Source: PFJX01 sp040757575
GTDB lineage: Bacteria > Pseudomonadota > Gammaproteobacteria > Burkholderiales > Thiobacillaceae
Length of the DNA: 64,000 bases
Direction of reading: 5' to 3'
NCBI GenBank assembly: GCA_040757575.1
Contig: JBFLXA010000010.1
Span: forward strand, 1-64,000
A model generated the notes under the pieces. It was not told the origin of the DNA and did not search any database. It was given only the letters and a program-made list of their open reading frames with translations. The position numbers were made by a program, and so were the translations under genes. This document shows, one piece after another, positions 23,654-34,066 of the stretch (position 1 is the stretch's first letter; each line of letters begins with the position of its first letter).

Positions 23654-25405
23654 TCACCCGGCATTCCGGCTCAGCCATTTCAGGACCAGGGCGTAGAGGA
23701 CTTCCGGCAGTAGTGGCTTGCCCAGGAAGTCGTCCATGCCAGCTTCCAGGCATAGCCGCCGGTCCTCGTCGAAGGCATTGGCGGTCATGGCGATTATCGG
23801 GACATCCCGGCCGGCAGGCAGGGCCCGTATGCGCCGCGTGGCTTCCAGACCGCTGAGAACTGGCATCTGCATGTCCATGAACACCAGGGCATAGTCGCCA
23901 TCGGCCACCCGTTCCAGAGCCTGGGCCCCGTTGCCGGCACAGTCCACGGACAGGCCCACGTCTTCCAGGAACAGACGGCTGATTTCCTGGTTTACCGGCT
24001 CGTCGTCCACCACCAGCACCCGGCTTCCGGCCCAGGGCTTCATGCGATCCTTGGCCTCTTCAGCGCTCAGGGCCATGCTGGAGGCCGCTTCCACGTCGGT
24101 TTTTTTCAACCGGGCTGTGAACCAGAACAGGCTGCCTTTGCCCGGTGTGCTTTCGGCTCCACAAGTACCCCCCATAAGCTCCGTCAGGCGGGCGACGATG
24201 GCCAGCCCCAGGCCGGTACCGCCGTGCTGGCGGGTACGGCTGTTGTCGGCCTGCTCAAAGGGCCGGAACAGGCGTTCGAGCTGATCGGGCTCAATGCCCA
24301 TGCCCGTGTCCTGGACCTCGAATCGCACCAGGGCATCCAGGTCGGTTTCCTCGCTGACGTGCACCCTCAGGGTGACGGTGCCGGCGTCGGTGAACTTGAC
24401 CGCATTGGTGGCCAGGTTGAGCAATACCTGTTGCAGGCTGGTGTAGTCCCCAAGCAGGTTCCGGGGGAGGGTGTCCTTGTGTACCTCCAGGCGCAGGCGT
24501 TTTTCCGCCACCCGGTCCGACAGAATGGACACCACGCCGGAGACCACGCTTTCCAGGGCCAGGGGCGCTTCCTGGAGCACCATTTTTCCTGCCTCGATCT
24601 TGGACAGGTCAAGCACGTCGTTGATGATGCCCAGCAGGAGCTTGCTGGCATGGTCGATGTGCCCCAGGCGGGTCATCTGGTGGGGGGGCAGGCCTTCCCG
24701 CCTGAGCAGATAGACCATGCCGGTGATGGCATTCAGGGGGGTACGGATTTCGTGGCTGATATTGGCAAGGAACGTGGATTTGGCCGCATTGGCGGCATCC
24801 GCCTTGATGCGAGCCTCCAGTAGTTCCGCCTCCGCCTGTTTGCGGCGGTTGATTTCCCGGGTGAGCTGTACGGTGCGGTTGGCCAGCTGGTCGTACATGG
24901 TCATGACCGTGTCGATGAGTACCTTGGTGGAGCCGGCCATTTCGTCGTTGGCCATTTCCTTGGCCTTGGCCAGGGACATGCCCGAGGGCAGGGCCAGTAC
25001 CACCTTGGCCATGCGCTTGTCTGCTTCCAGGATGTGATAGGCCAGCCAGTGGGTGAGAAAGCGGACGATCTCCTCGATGACGTCATCGAAGGGCCGGGTG
25101 GCCTCGGTGGCCTTGATCTTCAGGACCGAGCCGATGAAATCGTCGTGGGCGTGATCGTGCCATTTTTGCCAGGAATCCCCCTCGAAATGGGCCCGCCAGA
25201 TGGCCATCTCGGTGCTGAAGTGCACTTCGGTGTAGTCCTTCAGTTCTTCGAAAACGGCGTTCAGGGAGGGGGCGTCCGACTGGTAGGCCAGATGGCTTAC
25301 AAGTTTGTTGATGAGCCCCACAAGCTTTCTGTGCTGTTCGTCGATGAGGGCAATGCCTGTAGCGAAATTTTCGTTCCAGGGAAATATCTCAACATTGTCC
25401 ACCAT
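23654..25405 (-). CDS. Hybrid sensor histidine kinase with N-terminal hemerythrin domain
   Basis: A 583-residue soluble hybrid kinase. Residues 1-135 form a bacteriohemerythrin domain (FPWNENFATGIALIDEQHRKLVGLIN, YTEVHFSTEMAIW, WHDHAHDDFIG, HWLAYHILEADKRM) whose His/Asp/Glu pattern should bind a di-iron centre that can sense oxygen. A coiled linker leads to HisKA (SHEIRTPLNAITGMVYLLRR, His near residue 217), HATPase (NLATNAVKF, GTGLGLAIVARL) and a C-terminal receiver (VVDDEPVNQEISRLF, phosphorylated Asp in VFMDMQMPVL). No transmembrane segment is seen, so it senses cytoplasmic oxygen or redox state. It is convergent with thyA. No separate output regulator lies beside it. Confidence 0.92.
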   Translation of the reverse strand: MVDNVEIFPWNENFATGIALIDEQHRKLVGLINKLVSHLAYQSDAPSLNAVFEELKDYTEVHFSTEMAIWRAHFEGDSWQKWHDHAHDDFIGSVLKIKATEATRPFDDVIEEIVRFLTHWLAYHILEADKRMAKVVLALPSGMSLAKAKEMANDEMAGSTKVLIDTVMTMYDQLANRTVQLTREINRRKQAEAELLEARIKADAANAAKSTFLANISHEIRTPLNAITGMVYLLRREGLPPHQMTRLGHIDHASKLLLGIINDVLDLSKIEAGKMVLQEAPLALESVVSGVVSILSDRVAEKRLRLEVHKDTLPRNLLGDYTSLQQVLLNLATNAVKFTDAGTVTLRVHVSEETDLDALVRFEVQDTGMGIEPDQLERLFRPFEQADNSRTRQHGGTGLGLAIVARLTELMGGTCGAESTPGKGSLFWFTARLKKTDVEAASSMALSAEEAKDRMKPWAGSRVLVVDDEPVNQEISRLFLEDVGLSVDCAGNGAQALERVADGDYALVFMDMQMPVLSGLEATRRIRALPAGRDVPIIAMTANAFDEDRRLCLEAGMDDFLGKPLLPEVLYALVLKWLSRNAG

Positions 25406-25428
25406 GAGGGCCTCCGATCGGCTATGGG

Positions 25429-25532
25429 GTACCTCGAAAAACGCTGCACTTCGACAATCTCAGTGGGAACGGTGGCATATAAATCCATGTGTTCCGTTCG
25501 TAGTGAGTCTGTCGAACCACGTTATCGAGGTG
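25429..25532. repeat. Large imperfect inverted repeat (REP-like palindrome)
   Basis: The left arm (about 25446-25472, GCACTTCGACAATCTCAG then TGGGAACGG) and right arm (about 25494-25520, CCGTTCGTAGTGAGTC then TGTCGAACCACG) are imperfect reverse complements of each other. Outer pieces ACCTCGA (left) and TCGAGGT (right) extend the pairing. The arms resemble the widespread CTTCGACAGGCTCAG-type dispersed repeat of environmental bacteria. It occupies the gap between the kinase start and the ROK gene end. No transposase is visible. Confidence 0.6.
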
Positions 25533-25560
25533 CCCGTTGGTTTTGTTCTTGCCTGGCATT

Positions 25561-26505
25561 CTACGGCGTAAGTGGCTCTGTCAGCCCATTCAGGGGCCAA
25601 AGCCAGGCCGCCCCTCGCACGCCGCTGGCATCTCCATGGCGGGGCGGCACCAGCCGGGTGTGCACAGCATCGGAAAATACGTAGCGGCCCCACAGCCGGG
25701 GCACGTGTTCATACAGGCGGGCCAGGTTGGAAAGCCCTCCGCCCAGGACGATGACATCCGGGTCCAGCAGGTTGATGACCTGGGCGAGGCCCCGGGCGAG
25801 ACGGTCTTCGTAGCGGGCCAGGGACGCCTGGGCCGGGGCTTGGCCCTGTTCTGCCGCCGCCGCCAGTTCCGCCCCCCGCAGGGTCTGGCCCGTGGCCCGG
25901 GTGAAGTCCGCTGCCAGGCCCGGGCCGGACAACCAGGTTTCGATGCAGCCGCTTTTGCCGCAATAGCAGGCCGGGCCGGGCAGTTCCTGCGGATCGGGCC
26001 AGGGCAGGGGGTTGTGGCCCCATTCCCCGGCAATGCCGTTGGGGCCGTCCAGCACCCGGCCGTGGACCACCACGCCGCCCCCGCACCCCGTGCCCAGAAT
26101 CACCCCGAACACCACGTCGGCCCCGGCGGCGGCGCCGTCGCTGGCCTCTGATAGCGCAAAGCAGTTGGCATCATTGGCTAGGCGCACGGGGCGTCCCAGG
26201 CGGGCTTCCAGATCCTGTTGCAGGGGCTGGCCGTTCAGGCAGGTGGAGTTGCAGTTCTTCATGCGGCCGTCCAGCCGGGAAGGGGAGCCGGGGGTGCCGA
26301 TGCCCACGCTGCCCCGGGCCCCCAGGGCAGTCTCGGCGGTGAACACCAAGTCGGCAATGGCCGTCAGGGTGCCGGCGTAGTCGCCCTGGGGGGTATCCAC
26401 CCGGCGCCGGTAAACCGCCTCCCCCCGGGGGTCCAGGGCCAGGATTTCGATCTTGGTGCCCCCCAGGTCGATACCGAAGCGCAAGGGTACGGACGTAGCC
26501 GTCAT
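25561..26505 (-). CDS. ROK-family sugar kinase
   Basis: A cytoplasmic kinase of the ROK family (glucokinase/fructokinase/N-acetylhexosamine kinase type). The ATP-binding LRFGIDLGGTKIEILAL is at the N-terminus, followed by RLANDANCFALSEA (catalytic Asp), GTGCGGGVVVHG, and the family zinc motif GEWGHNPLPW...CYCGKSGCIE. The ATG at 26505 overlaps the hypE stop, so it is read as the last gene of the hydrogenase maturation operon. The sugar specificity cannot be read from the sequence. The reason for its position behind hypE is unclear; it may simply share the promoter. Confidence 0.9.
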   Translation of the reverse strand: MTATSVPLRFGIDLGGTKIEILALDPRGEAVYRRRVDTPQGDYAGTLTAIADLVFTAETALGARGSVGIGTPGSPSRLDGRMKNCNSTCLNGQPLQQDLEARLGRPVRLANDANCFALSEASDGAAAGADVVFGVILGTGCGGGVVVHGRVLDGPNGIAGEWGHNPLPWPDPQELPGPACYCGKSGCIETWLSGPGLAADFTRATGQTLRGAELAAAAEQGQAPAQASLARYEDRLARGLAQVINLLDPDVIVLGGGLSNLARLYEHVPRLWGRYVFSDAVHTRLVPPRHGDASGVRGAAWLWPLNGLTEPLTP

Positions 26506-27557
26506 CAGCAAATGCGTGGCAGTTGTTCGCCGGACAGCCAGTCCACCATGCGCCGTCCCCCCAGGCGGGTGGTCATCTGCACGAAGTGGTGGGGGTCTTC
26601 TGTGACGGTGCCGATGCGGGCGCTGTATTGCCCCAGGGGATGGGCCCGCATGGCCTCCAGCAGGGTTTCGGCATCATCCGCAGCACAGATGGCCAGCAAC
26701 TTGCCCTCGTTGGCAATGTTCAGGGGGTCCAGGCCCAGCAGTTCGCAGGCGGCCTCCACCTCAGGGCGCAGGGGCAGGGCGGCCTCCTGGATATGTATGC
26801 CCACGCCGGACTGGTGGGCGATCTCGTTGAGCGTCGCCGCCACCCCGCCCCGGGTGGGGTCCCGCATCAGCCGCAGGCGGGCGCCGCTGGCCAGCAGGGC
26901 GGCGGTCAGGCCGTTGAGGGACGCCGTATCCGAGACGATGGGGGTGGTGAAGCCCAGGTTTTCCCGCTGGCTCATGATGGCCGTGCCGTGGTCGCCGATG
27001 AAACCGGATACCAGCACCGCATCCCCCGGCCTGGCCTGGTCGCCGGACAGGTGGACGCCTTCCGGCAGCCAGCCCACCCCCGTGGTGGTGATGAACACCC
27101 CGTCCCCCTTGCCCGCTTCCACCACCTTGGTGTCTCCGGCCACCAGCTTCACCCCCGCCTCGGCACAGGCCTGGGCCATGGATTCCACAATGCGGGCCAG
27201 GTCCGCCAGGGGAAAACCCTCTTCCAGGATGAAACCGGCGGTCAGGTACAGGGGCGTGGCCCCCATCACCGCCACGTCGTTCACCGTGCCGTGGACCGCC
27301 AGGCAGCCAATGTCGCCGCCGGGAAAGAACAGGGGCGAAACCACATGGCTGTCGGTGGACACCACCAGGCGGCCGGGGCCGGCGGGCAGCACCGTACCGT
27401 CGTTGCCCTGGGCCAGCAGGTCGTTGCCCAGATGCCGGGCGAACAGCTCCGAAATGAGCTGCACCATGGCCCGGCCCCCGCCGCCATGGCTCATGTCCAC
27501 CCGGCCGTGCTTGATGTCCAGGGGTCGGGTGTAGGCGGGTTTGACGGTGCTGCTCAT
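26505..27557 (-). CDS. hypE: Hydrogenase maturation protein HypE
   Basis: HypE dehydrates the carbamoyl group delivered by HypF on its C-terminal cysteine to a thiocyanate, the source of the CN ligands of the NiFe centre. The 350-residue protein shows the PurM-like ATP-binding segments (DIKHGRVDMSHGGGGRAM, DSHVVSPLFFPGGDIG, GDTKVVEAG, DPTRGGVAATLNEIA) and ends exactly in PRIC, the required acceptor cysteine. The ATG at 27557 overlaps the hypD stop by four bases, showing tight coupling; longer in-frame starts lie inside hypD. Confidence 0.97.
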   Translation of the reverse strand: MSSTVKPAYTRPLDIKHGRVDMSHGGGGRAMVQLISELFARHLGNDLLAQGNDGTVLPAGPGRLVVSTDSHVVSPLFFPGGDIGCLAVHGTVNDVAVMGATPLYLTAGFILEEGFPLADLARIVESMAQACAEAGVKLVAGDTKVVEAGKGDGVFITTTGVGWLPEGVHLSGDQARPGDAVLVSGFIGDHGTAIMSQRENLGFTTPIVSDTASLNGLTAALLASGARLRLMRDPTRGGVAATLNEIAHQSGVGIHIQEAALPLRPEVEAACELLGLDPLNIANEGKLLAICAADDAETLLEAMRAHPLGQYSARIGTVTEDPHHFVQMTTRLGGRRMVDWLSGEQLPRIC

Positions 27558-28687
27558 GGGGTTACCTGGTCGAGATGGCGACCGTAAGTGTAATGGGCCG
27601 CGCACGCCCCCTCAGACGACACCATGCAGCTTCCGACCGGATTCTCTGGTGTGCATACCGTGCCGAAGATCTTGCAGTCCACCGGCCGCTTCTCGCCCCG
27701 CAGGATGGCGCCGCATTCGCAGGCCTTGCTGTCGGGCACGGCCTCATAGGGCATGTCGAAACGCTGCTCGGCATCAAATTCTGCGAAGCTGGCGCGGATG
27801 CGCAGGGCGGAACGGGGCACGGACCCGAGTCCCCGCCATTCAAAGCTTTCCCGCAGCTCCAGCACCTGGTCCACCAGGCCCTGGGCCTTGGTGTTGCCAT
27901 CCCGGGTGACGGCCCGGGTGAATTCGTTTTCCACCGCCGCCCGGCCCTGGTTTACCTGGCGGATGAGCATGAGGATGGCCTGCATCACGTCCAGGGGCTC
28001 GAAACCGGCGATGACCACGGGCTTGCCGTAATCGGCGGCGACGAACTCATAGGGCCGGCTGCCGATCACCGTGGACACATGGGCCGGGCCGACAAAACCC
28101 GCCAGGTCCTCGGCGGGCGTACCCGGTATGGGCGGGGCATCCAGCAGGTGGCGCATGGCGGGCGGCGTGAGCACATGGCAGCACAGCACGGAGAAATTCT
28201 TCAGCCCCTCCGCCCGGGCCTGGAGGATGGCCACGGCCGTGGGGGGCGTGGTGGTCTCGAAACCGATGGCAAAGAACATCACCTCCCGGTCCGGGTTGTC
28301 CCGGGCCACCTTCAGGGCGTCCGCCACGGAATAGACCATGCGGATATCCCCCCCGTGGCTCCGGGCCCGCATCAGGGAAAGGTTGTCCGAGGCGGGCACC
28401 CGCAGGGTGTCGGCATAGGTGCAGACGATCACGTTCTGCCGGGTGGCCAGGCGGATCACCTGGTCGATGCGGCCGATGGGCAACACGCACACCGGACAGC
28501 CCGGCCCGTGGACCATGCGCACATTGGCGGGCAGCAGGTCCGGCACGCCGTAACGGGAAATGGCATGGGTGTGGCCACCGCAGAACTCCATGAAGGCGTA
28601 ACGCCGCCCCGAGTCTGCCTCGGCGGCAATCTTGGCGGAAAGGGTCTTGGCGATCTCGCCGTCGCGGAATTCGTCGATGTATTTCAT
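27554..28687 (-). CDS. hypD: Hydrogenase maturation protein HypD
   Basis: The iron-sulfur scaffold on which, with HypC, the Fe(CN)2CO unit is assembled. The 377 residues include EFCGGHTHAISRYG, the redox-active pair in HGPGCPVCVLP, GFETTTPPTAVAI, and a C-terminal cluster-binding region (CECGAILRG, CKIFGTVCTPENPVGSCMVSSEGACAAHY) that holds the [4Fe-4S] cluster. It is normally directly next to hypC, but here about 1.4 kb of unrelated DNA separates the two, so it may depend on read-through or on a new promoter in that DNA. Confidence 0.96.
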   Translation of the reverse strand: MKYIDEFRDGEIAKTLSAKIAAEADSGRRYAFMEFCGGHTHAISRYGVPDLLPANVRMVHGPGCPVCVLPIGRIDQVIRLATRQNVIVCTYADTLRVPASDNLSLMRARSHGGDIRMVYSVADALKVARDNPDREVMFFAIGFETTTPPTAVAILQARAEGLKNFSVLCCHVLTPPAMRHLLDAPPIPGTPAEDLAGFVGPAHVSTVIGSRPYEFVAADYGKPVVIAGFEPLDVMQAILMLIRQVNQGRAAVENEFTRAVTRDGNTKAQGLVDQVLELRESFEWRGLGSVPRSALRIRASFAEFDAEQRFDMPYEAVPDSKACECGAILRGEKRPVDCKIFGTVCTPENPVGSCMVSSEGACAAHYTYGRHLDQVTP

Positions 28688-28760
28688 GGGGCAGTCGTCC
28701 CTGGTTGGGGGTCAGCGTTCAAAGGTCACCATGAACGGGACTCTATGATTTATATGACAC

Positions 28761-28789
28761 CGCTCGTACCGAGCCAGTCGAAGTGCGGG
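28761..28789. repeat. Half copy of the REP-like repeat
   Basis: The segment CGCTCGTACCGAGCCAGTCG continuing to AAGTGCGGG resembles the right arm of the inverted repeat at 25494-25520. It lies upstream of hypD at the left edge of the atypical insert. Confidence 0.4.
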
Positions 28790-28823
28790 ATTATCAAGAT
28801 GCCCCAAAGGGGCGGCCTTTTCA

Positions 28824-29471
28824 TCACCAAAATTTCCACCATGCCGGCCGGGAGCGCTTGTAGCGCAGCAGAGGAATCGACTCGGGTTCTAGCAGTGCAG
28901 GGTCAATAAACCCCTCAAGCTGGTAGCCAAAGCAAGCTTTCAGGGCCTCCTCCCCGAGTTCCAGAGGATGGAACGGAAACGGGTAAGCGTCCGCTTCCTC
29001 ATCGCTATCCACAGCCGGGTGCTTGCCGGACCAGTAGGGCGCTTCGAAAGGCAATCGTTGCCCGATGTCTTCCAAGATGCCGCTGTCCGGCGACAGGCTC
29101 AGGGAGCGCACCAGCTTTCCATTCACCCACACCGCATACGCAAACCAATCAACGACGCTATGCATGGCGTGAAGCGTGACAACCCCATTGCCGCCGGCAG
29201 CGATGAACTTCTGCGGCAGCCTGGAGGGGTAGTCGATGCCGAATTCCTTTGCCGCAACAATGGAGACCCCTGGAAAGCAGCCGATGTGCAGCTCTTTGGC
29301 GGGCGGGCATGTATAGGAAAGATCGCCATCCCCGATCAGCTCATGTTTCTCGCCTGGAAACAGGGTGGCAGCGAGCTTCGCGGTTGCGTCCCGGTCCAGC
29401 AGCGGTTTTGCTGCGAGGGCCTCACGTGCATTTGAGTCGGTAAGTACGAGCATCCAGGTCTTCGCGCCCAT
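28824..29471 (-). CDS. Hypothetical protein, possibly DUF6928 family
   Basis: A 215-residue soluble protein starting MGAKTWMLVLTDSNAREAL and containing FPGEKHELIGDGDLSYTCPP, GCFPGVSIVAAKEFGIDYPSRLP, HAMHSVVDWFAYAVW and a C-terminal LEGFIDPALLEPESIPLLRYKRSRP. The start and overall pattern resemble the DUF6928 family as I remember it, but I cannot verify this. Its base composition is less GC-rich than the hyp genes, and it lies inside the hyp operon between hypC and hypD in the same direction. No ribosome site is obvious. Its function is unknown, and it is probably an acquired gene. Confidence 0.7.
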   Translation of the reverse strand: MGAKTWMLVLTDSNAREALAAKPLLDRDATAKLAATLFPGEKHELIGDGDLSYTCPPAKELHIGCFPGVSIVAAKEFGIDYPSRLPQKFIAAGGNGVVTLHAMHSVVDWFAYAVWVNGKLVRSLSLSPDSGILEDIGQRLPFEAPYWSGKHPAVDSDEEADAYPFPFHPLELGEEALKACFGYQLEGFIDPALLEPESIPLLRYKRSRPAWWKFW

Positions 29472-29560
29472 GGATCAGTTCCAGTCAGTTGAAGGGGATC
29501 AAAGAGGAGATGGCTGGAATGGATTTATAGGTGTCTGATCCCAATTGTTTCCCCACGTGG

Positions 29561-29627
29561 AGCTAACCGGCGCACGGAATGACGCGAAGCGGCATGTAGG
29601 GCATCCGGGTTGAGCGCAGGCTTAGAA
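29561..29627 (-). other. Candidate integron attC site
   Basis: Read on the minus strand, this 67-base segment starts TTCTAAG, five bases, then GCTCAACCCGG (R''-L'' like) and ends with GTTAGCT (R' like, close to GTTRRRY). The CGGATG and CATTCCG parts between them can pair with one extra-helical base. It begins eight bases past the stop of the 109-residue ORF, as cassette attC sites do. The first motif is nearly complementary to the GTTAGAA at the start of the same cassette (29988-29995). Confidence 0.45.
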
Positions 29628-29634
29628 CGCATAT

Positions 29635-29964
29635 TCATGACATGAAGTGAGGGCGCACAACAAACCAGAGGGTGAAGGCTGCCACCCAGAAAATCAGTTG
29701 CCAACCGAACACCACGAGCAACTTGGGTAACTGACGTGTGGACTCAAACTGGGGAAAAACGTACGCATAGATGTAGTGGTACGCCATAGAGATCGACACA
29801 ACTATCAACAGACCACCAATAACGCTGTCTCCGGCGTAAGCAAGACCTAGCAATGCAGCCGCAATATAAGTTGGTGTGCCTGCCAATTCCTTGCGCCATT
29901 TGTTAGAGGAGCTAATGGCATTAAGTCCTTCTAATCCAGGCGTGTCGTTCTTTTGCATTTGCAT
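29635..29964 (-). CDS. Small membrane protein, cassette-like hypothetical
   Basis: A 109-residue protein with no recognised family. It has a polar N-terminus (two possible starts, MQM), then two to three hydrophobic helices (about residues 32-48, 49-70 and 85-105) and a conserved-looking YHYIYAYVFPQFEST between them. The gene is AT-richer than its neighbours, lacks a clear ribosome site, and is tightly bounded by two attC-like elements. These are typical features of a promoterless integron gene cassette. It lies inside the hyp operon on the operon strand. Function unknown. Confidence 0.65.
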   Translation of the reverse strand: MQMQKNDTPGLEGLNAISSSNKWRKELAGTPTYIAAALLGLAYAGDSVIGGLLIVVSISMAYHYIYAYVFPQFESTRQLPKLLVVFGWQLIFWVAAFTLWFVVRPHFMS

Positions 29965-29987
29965 GTTGGCCGGGTGAGTGCGTATGC

Positions 29988-30048
29988 GTTCTAACGTCCA
30001 AGGTAACGGGCGGCCAAACAGCTGGCGAAGCCGGCTGTTTGGCCGCCC
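29988..30048 (-). other. attC-like half site with strong hairpin
   Basis: A perfect 15-base inverted repeat (GGGCGGCCAAACAGC at 30008-30022 and its complement at 30034-30048) with an inner GGC-GAA-GCC hairpin is followed, on the minus strand, by GTTACCTTGGACGTTAGAAC. The spacing and the final GTTAGAA match the L'-R' end of an attC site. The opposite R'' half is not recognisable, so the site may be degraded, or it may be a terminator-like hairpin after hypC. Confidence 0.4.
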
Positions 30049-30132
30049 CTGTTCCTCCCTTCGCTCGGAGCCGCAACTTTGTTGCGTCCTGCGCCCTACG
30101 GCTGGTCCCGGAGGGGGGAATAGTAGATGGGC

Positions 30133-30354
30133 TCACGGGGTCAACCCCGCTTCTGCCATCAGTGCCAGGGTCTTTTCTGCTTCTTCCGGGTCCAGGCGGG
30201 TGAGGGCGTAGCCCACGTGGACGATGACGTAGTCGCCGACTGCCACGTTTTCCAGCAGGGCCAGGGAGATTTCCTTCTTCACGCCTCCCAGGTCGACGAT
30301 GGCCTGGTCGTTGGGCAGGAGGTCGATCACGCGGGCGGGGATGGCGAGGCACAT
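30133..30354 (-). CDS. hypC: Hydrogenase assembly chaperone HypC
   Basis: A 73-residue chaperone that carries the iron unit with HypD and binds the hydrogenase large-subunit precursor. It starts MCLAIPARVIDLL; the second residue Cys is essential in the family, which fixes the start at 30354 rather than the longer in-frame ORF. An AAGGAT ribosome site is present. The typical GGVKKEISLALL and VGDYVIVHVGYALTRLD segments follow. It is separated from its usual neighbour hypD by the inserted DNA. Confidence 0.95.
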   Translation of the reverse strand: MCLAIPARVIDLLPNDQAIVDLGGVKKEISLALLENVAVGDYVIVHVGYALTRLDPEEAEKTLALMAEAGLTP

Positions 30355-30358
30355 GGTT

Positions 30359-32746
<2,388 letters not shown>

Positions 32747-32785
32747 GGGTGGGGGTGGGTCAGCAAGACCTGCAAGCCCGATCCC

Positions 32786-33709
32786 TCAGACCTGGCCAGC
32801 CAGCCGGGCCTCCAGCTCTGCAATCCGCTGCTTCAGCAGCTCCACGTTCTGCTGCCGCGACGCCCTGGCCTGTTCCAGCCCCTGCATCAGCCAGGCCATC
32901 CAGGCATCCAGGCCCTGGCCGCTGGTGGCGGAGACCTCCATGACCTGCAATTTGGGGTTCACCTGCCGGGCGTAGTCCACGCATTTGGCGACGTCGAAAT
33001 TCAGGTAGGGCAGCAGGTCCACCTTGTTGAGCAGCATCAGGTCGGCGGCATGGAACATGTCCGGGTATTTCAGGGGTTTGTCCTCGCCTTCGGTGACTGA
33101 CAGGATCACCACCTTGTGGGCTTCGCCCAGGTCGAAGGCGGCGGGGCAGACCAGGTTGCCCACGTTTTCGATCATCAAGAGGCTGTCGTCCGCCAGCTTC
33201 AGGTGTTCCAGGGCGTGGCCCACCATGTGGGCGTCCAGGTGGCAGCCCTTGCCGGTGTTGACCTGGAGGGCCGGGGCGCCGGTGGCGCGTATGCGGTCGG
33301 CGTCGAAGCTGGTCTGCTGGTCGCCTTCCACCACGGCCACCTTGGCCAGATCCGCCAGCCCTTCGATGGTCTTCACCAGCAGGCTGGTCTTGCCGGAACC
33401 GGGGCTGGAGACTAGATTGACGGCGAAGATGCCGTGTTCGGCGAAATATTTGCGGTTGCCGGCGGCGTAGCTGTTGTTCTTGCCCAGGATGTCCTGCTCG
33501 ATCTTGACCATGCGTTCCTGGCTGAGCCCGGGGGCGTGGGCATGGGCGGGGCCGAGGCCGTAGTGCAGGTTTCCATGCAGACCTGCCGGCCTTACCCGAT
33601 AGGGGGTGTCGGCGGCGTGTTCATGGGGGTGATCATGGGTGTGCCCGTGATGATGATCGTGTCCTTCGATGCGTGTTTCCCCTTCACCACAACCGCAAAC
33701 CGTGCACAT
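32786..33709 (-). CDS. hypB: Hydrogenase nickel incorporation GTPase HypB
   Basis: A GTPase that helps insert nickel into the hydrogenase large subunit together with HypA. The 307-residue protein has the N-terminal high-affinity metal motif MCTVCGCG followed by a His-rich stretch (GHDHHHGHTHDHPHEH) for nickel storage. It then has the G domain with SSPGSGKTSLL (P-loop), EGDQQTSFDADRI, GKGCHLDAHMV (metal Cys/His) and NKVDLLPY. A GGAGAAA ribosome site precedes the ATG at 33709. It lies between hypA and hypF. Confidence 0.97.
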   Translation of the reverse strand: MCTVCGCGEGETRIEGHDHHHGHTHDHPHEHAADTPYRVRPAGLHGNLHYGLGPAHAHAPGLSQERMVKIEQDILGKNNSYAAGNRKYFAEHGIFAVNLVSSPGSGKTSLLVKTIEGLADLAKVAVVEGDQQTSFDADRIRATGAPALQVNTGKGCHLDAHMVGHALEHLKLADDSLLMIENVGNLVCPAAFDLGEAHKVVILSVTEGEDKPLKYPDMFHAADLMLLNKVDLLPYLNFDVAKCVDYARQVNPKLQVMEVSATSGQGLDAWMAWLMQGLEQARASRQQNVELLKQRIAELEARLAGQV

Positions 33710-33724
33710 GGCTTTCTCCGTTCG

Positions 33725-34066
33725 TCATTCCACCAGCAGGTCCTTGACCCGCATTTCCGTTCCCCCCGTCGCCTGCACCCGGGCGCCGCCGCAGCGGGGG
33801 CACACATCGTACAGGGCCTGGATGGGCACCGTCTCTCCACAGTCTAGGCAATAACCCTGGCCCGGCAGGGTCTCCAGGACCAGGCGGGCGCCTTCCGCCA
33901 GGGTCTGGCGCAGCACCACTTCCAGGCTGAAGTTGAGGGCTTCCGGCTCCACGCCGGAGAGGGCGCCGATCTCCAGGCGGATTTCCGTCACCCGGGCAAA
34001 GCCCTGTTGGGCGGCGGCGTCTTCGATGATCTGGAGGATGCCCTCCGCCAGGGACATTTCATGCAC
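33725..34066 (-). CDS. hypA: Hydrogenase nickel metallochaperone HypA
   Basis: Binds nickel through its N-terminal (M)HEMS motif and passes it on with HypB. The GTG at 34066 gives the required start V/M-HEMSLAEGI; the longer ORF from 34084 would bury the essential His2. The structural zinc site is seen as CLDC...CPRC. The 113-residue length is normal. Its start overlaps the end of the hupK-like gene by eight bases, so translation is coupled. Confidence 0.95.
   Translation of the reverse strand: MHEMSLAEGILQIIEDAAAQQGFARVTEIRLEIGALSGVEPEALNFSLEVVLRQTLAEGARLVLETLPGQGYCLDCGETVPIQALYDVCPRCGGARVQATGGTEMRVKDLLVE

Noticed and set aside
26218..28909. Long plus-strand open frames opposite hypE and hypD
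   Set aside because: No recognisable motifs; composition is what high-GC antisense frames show.
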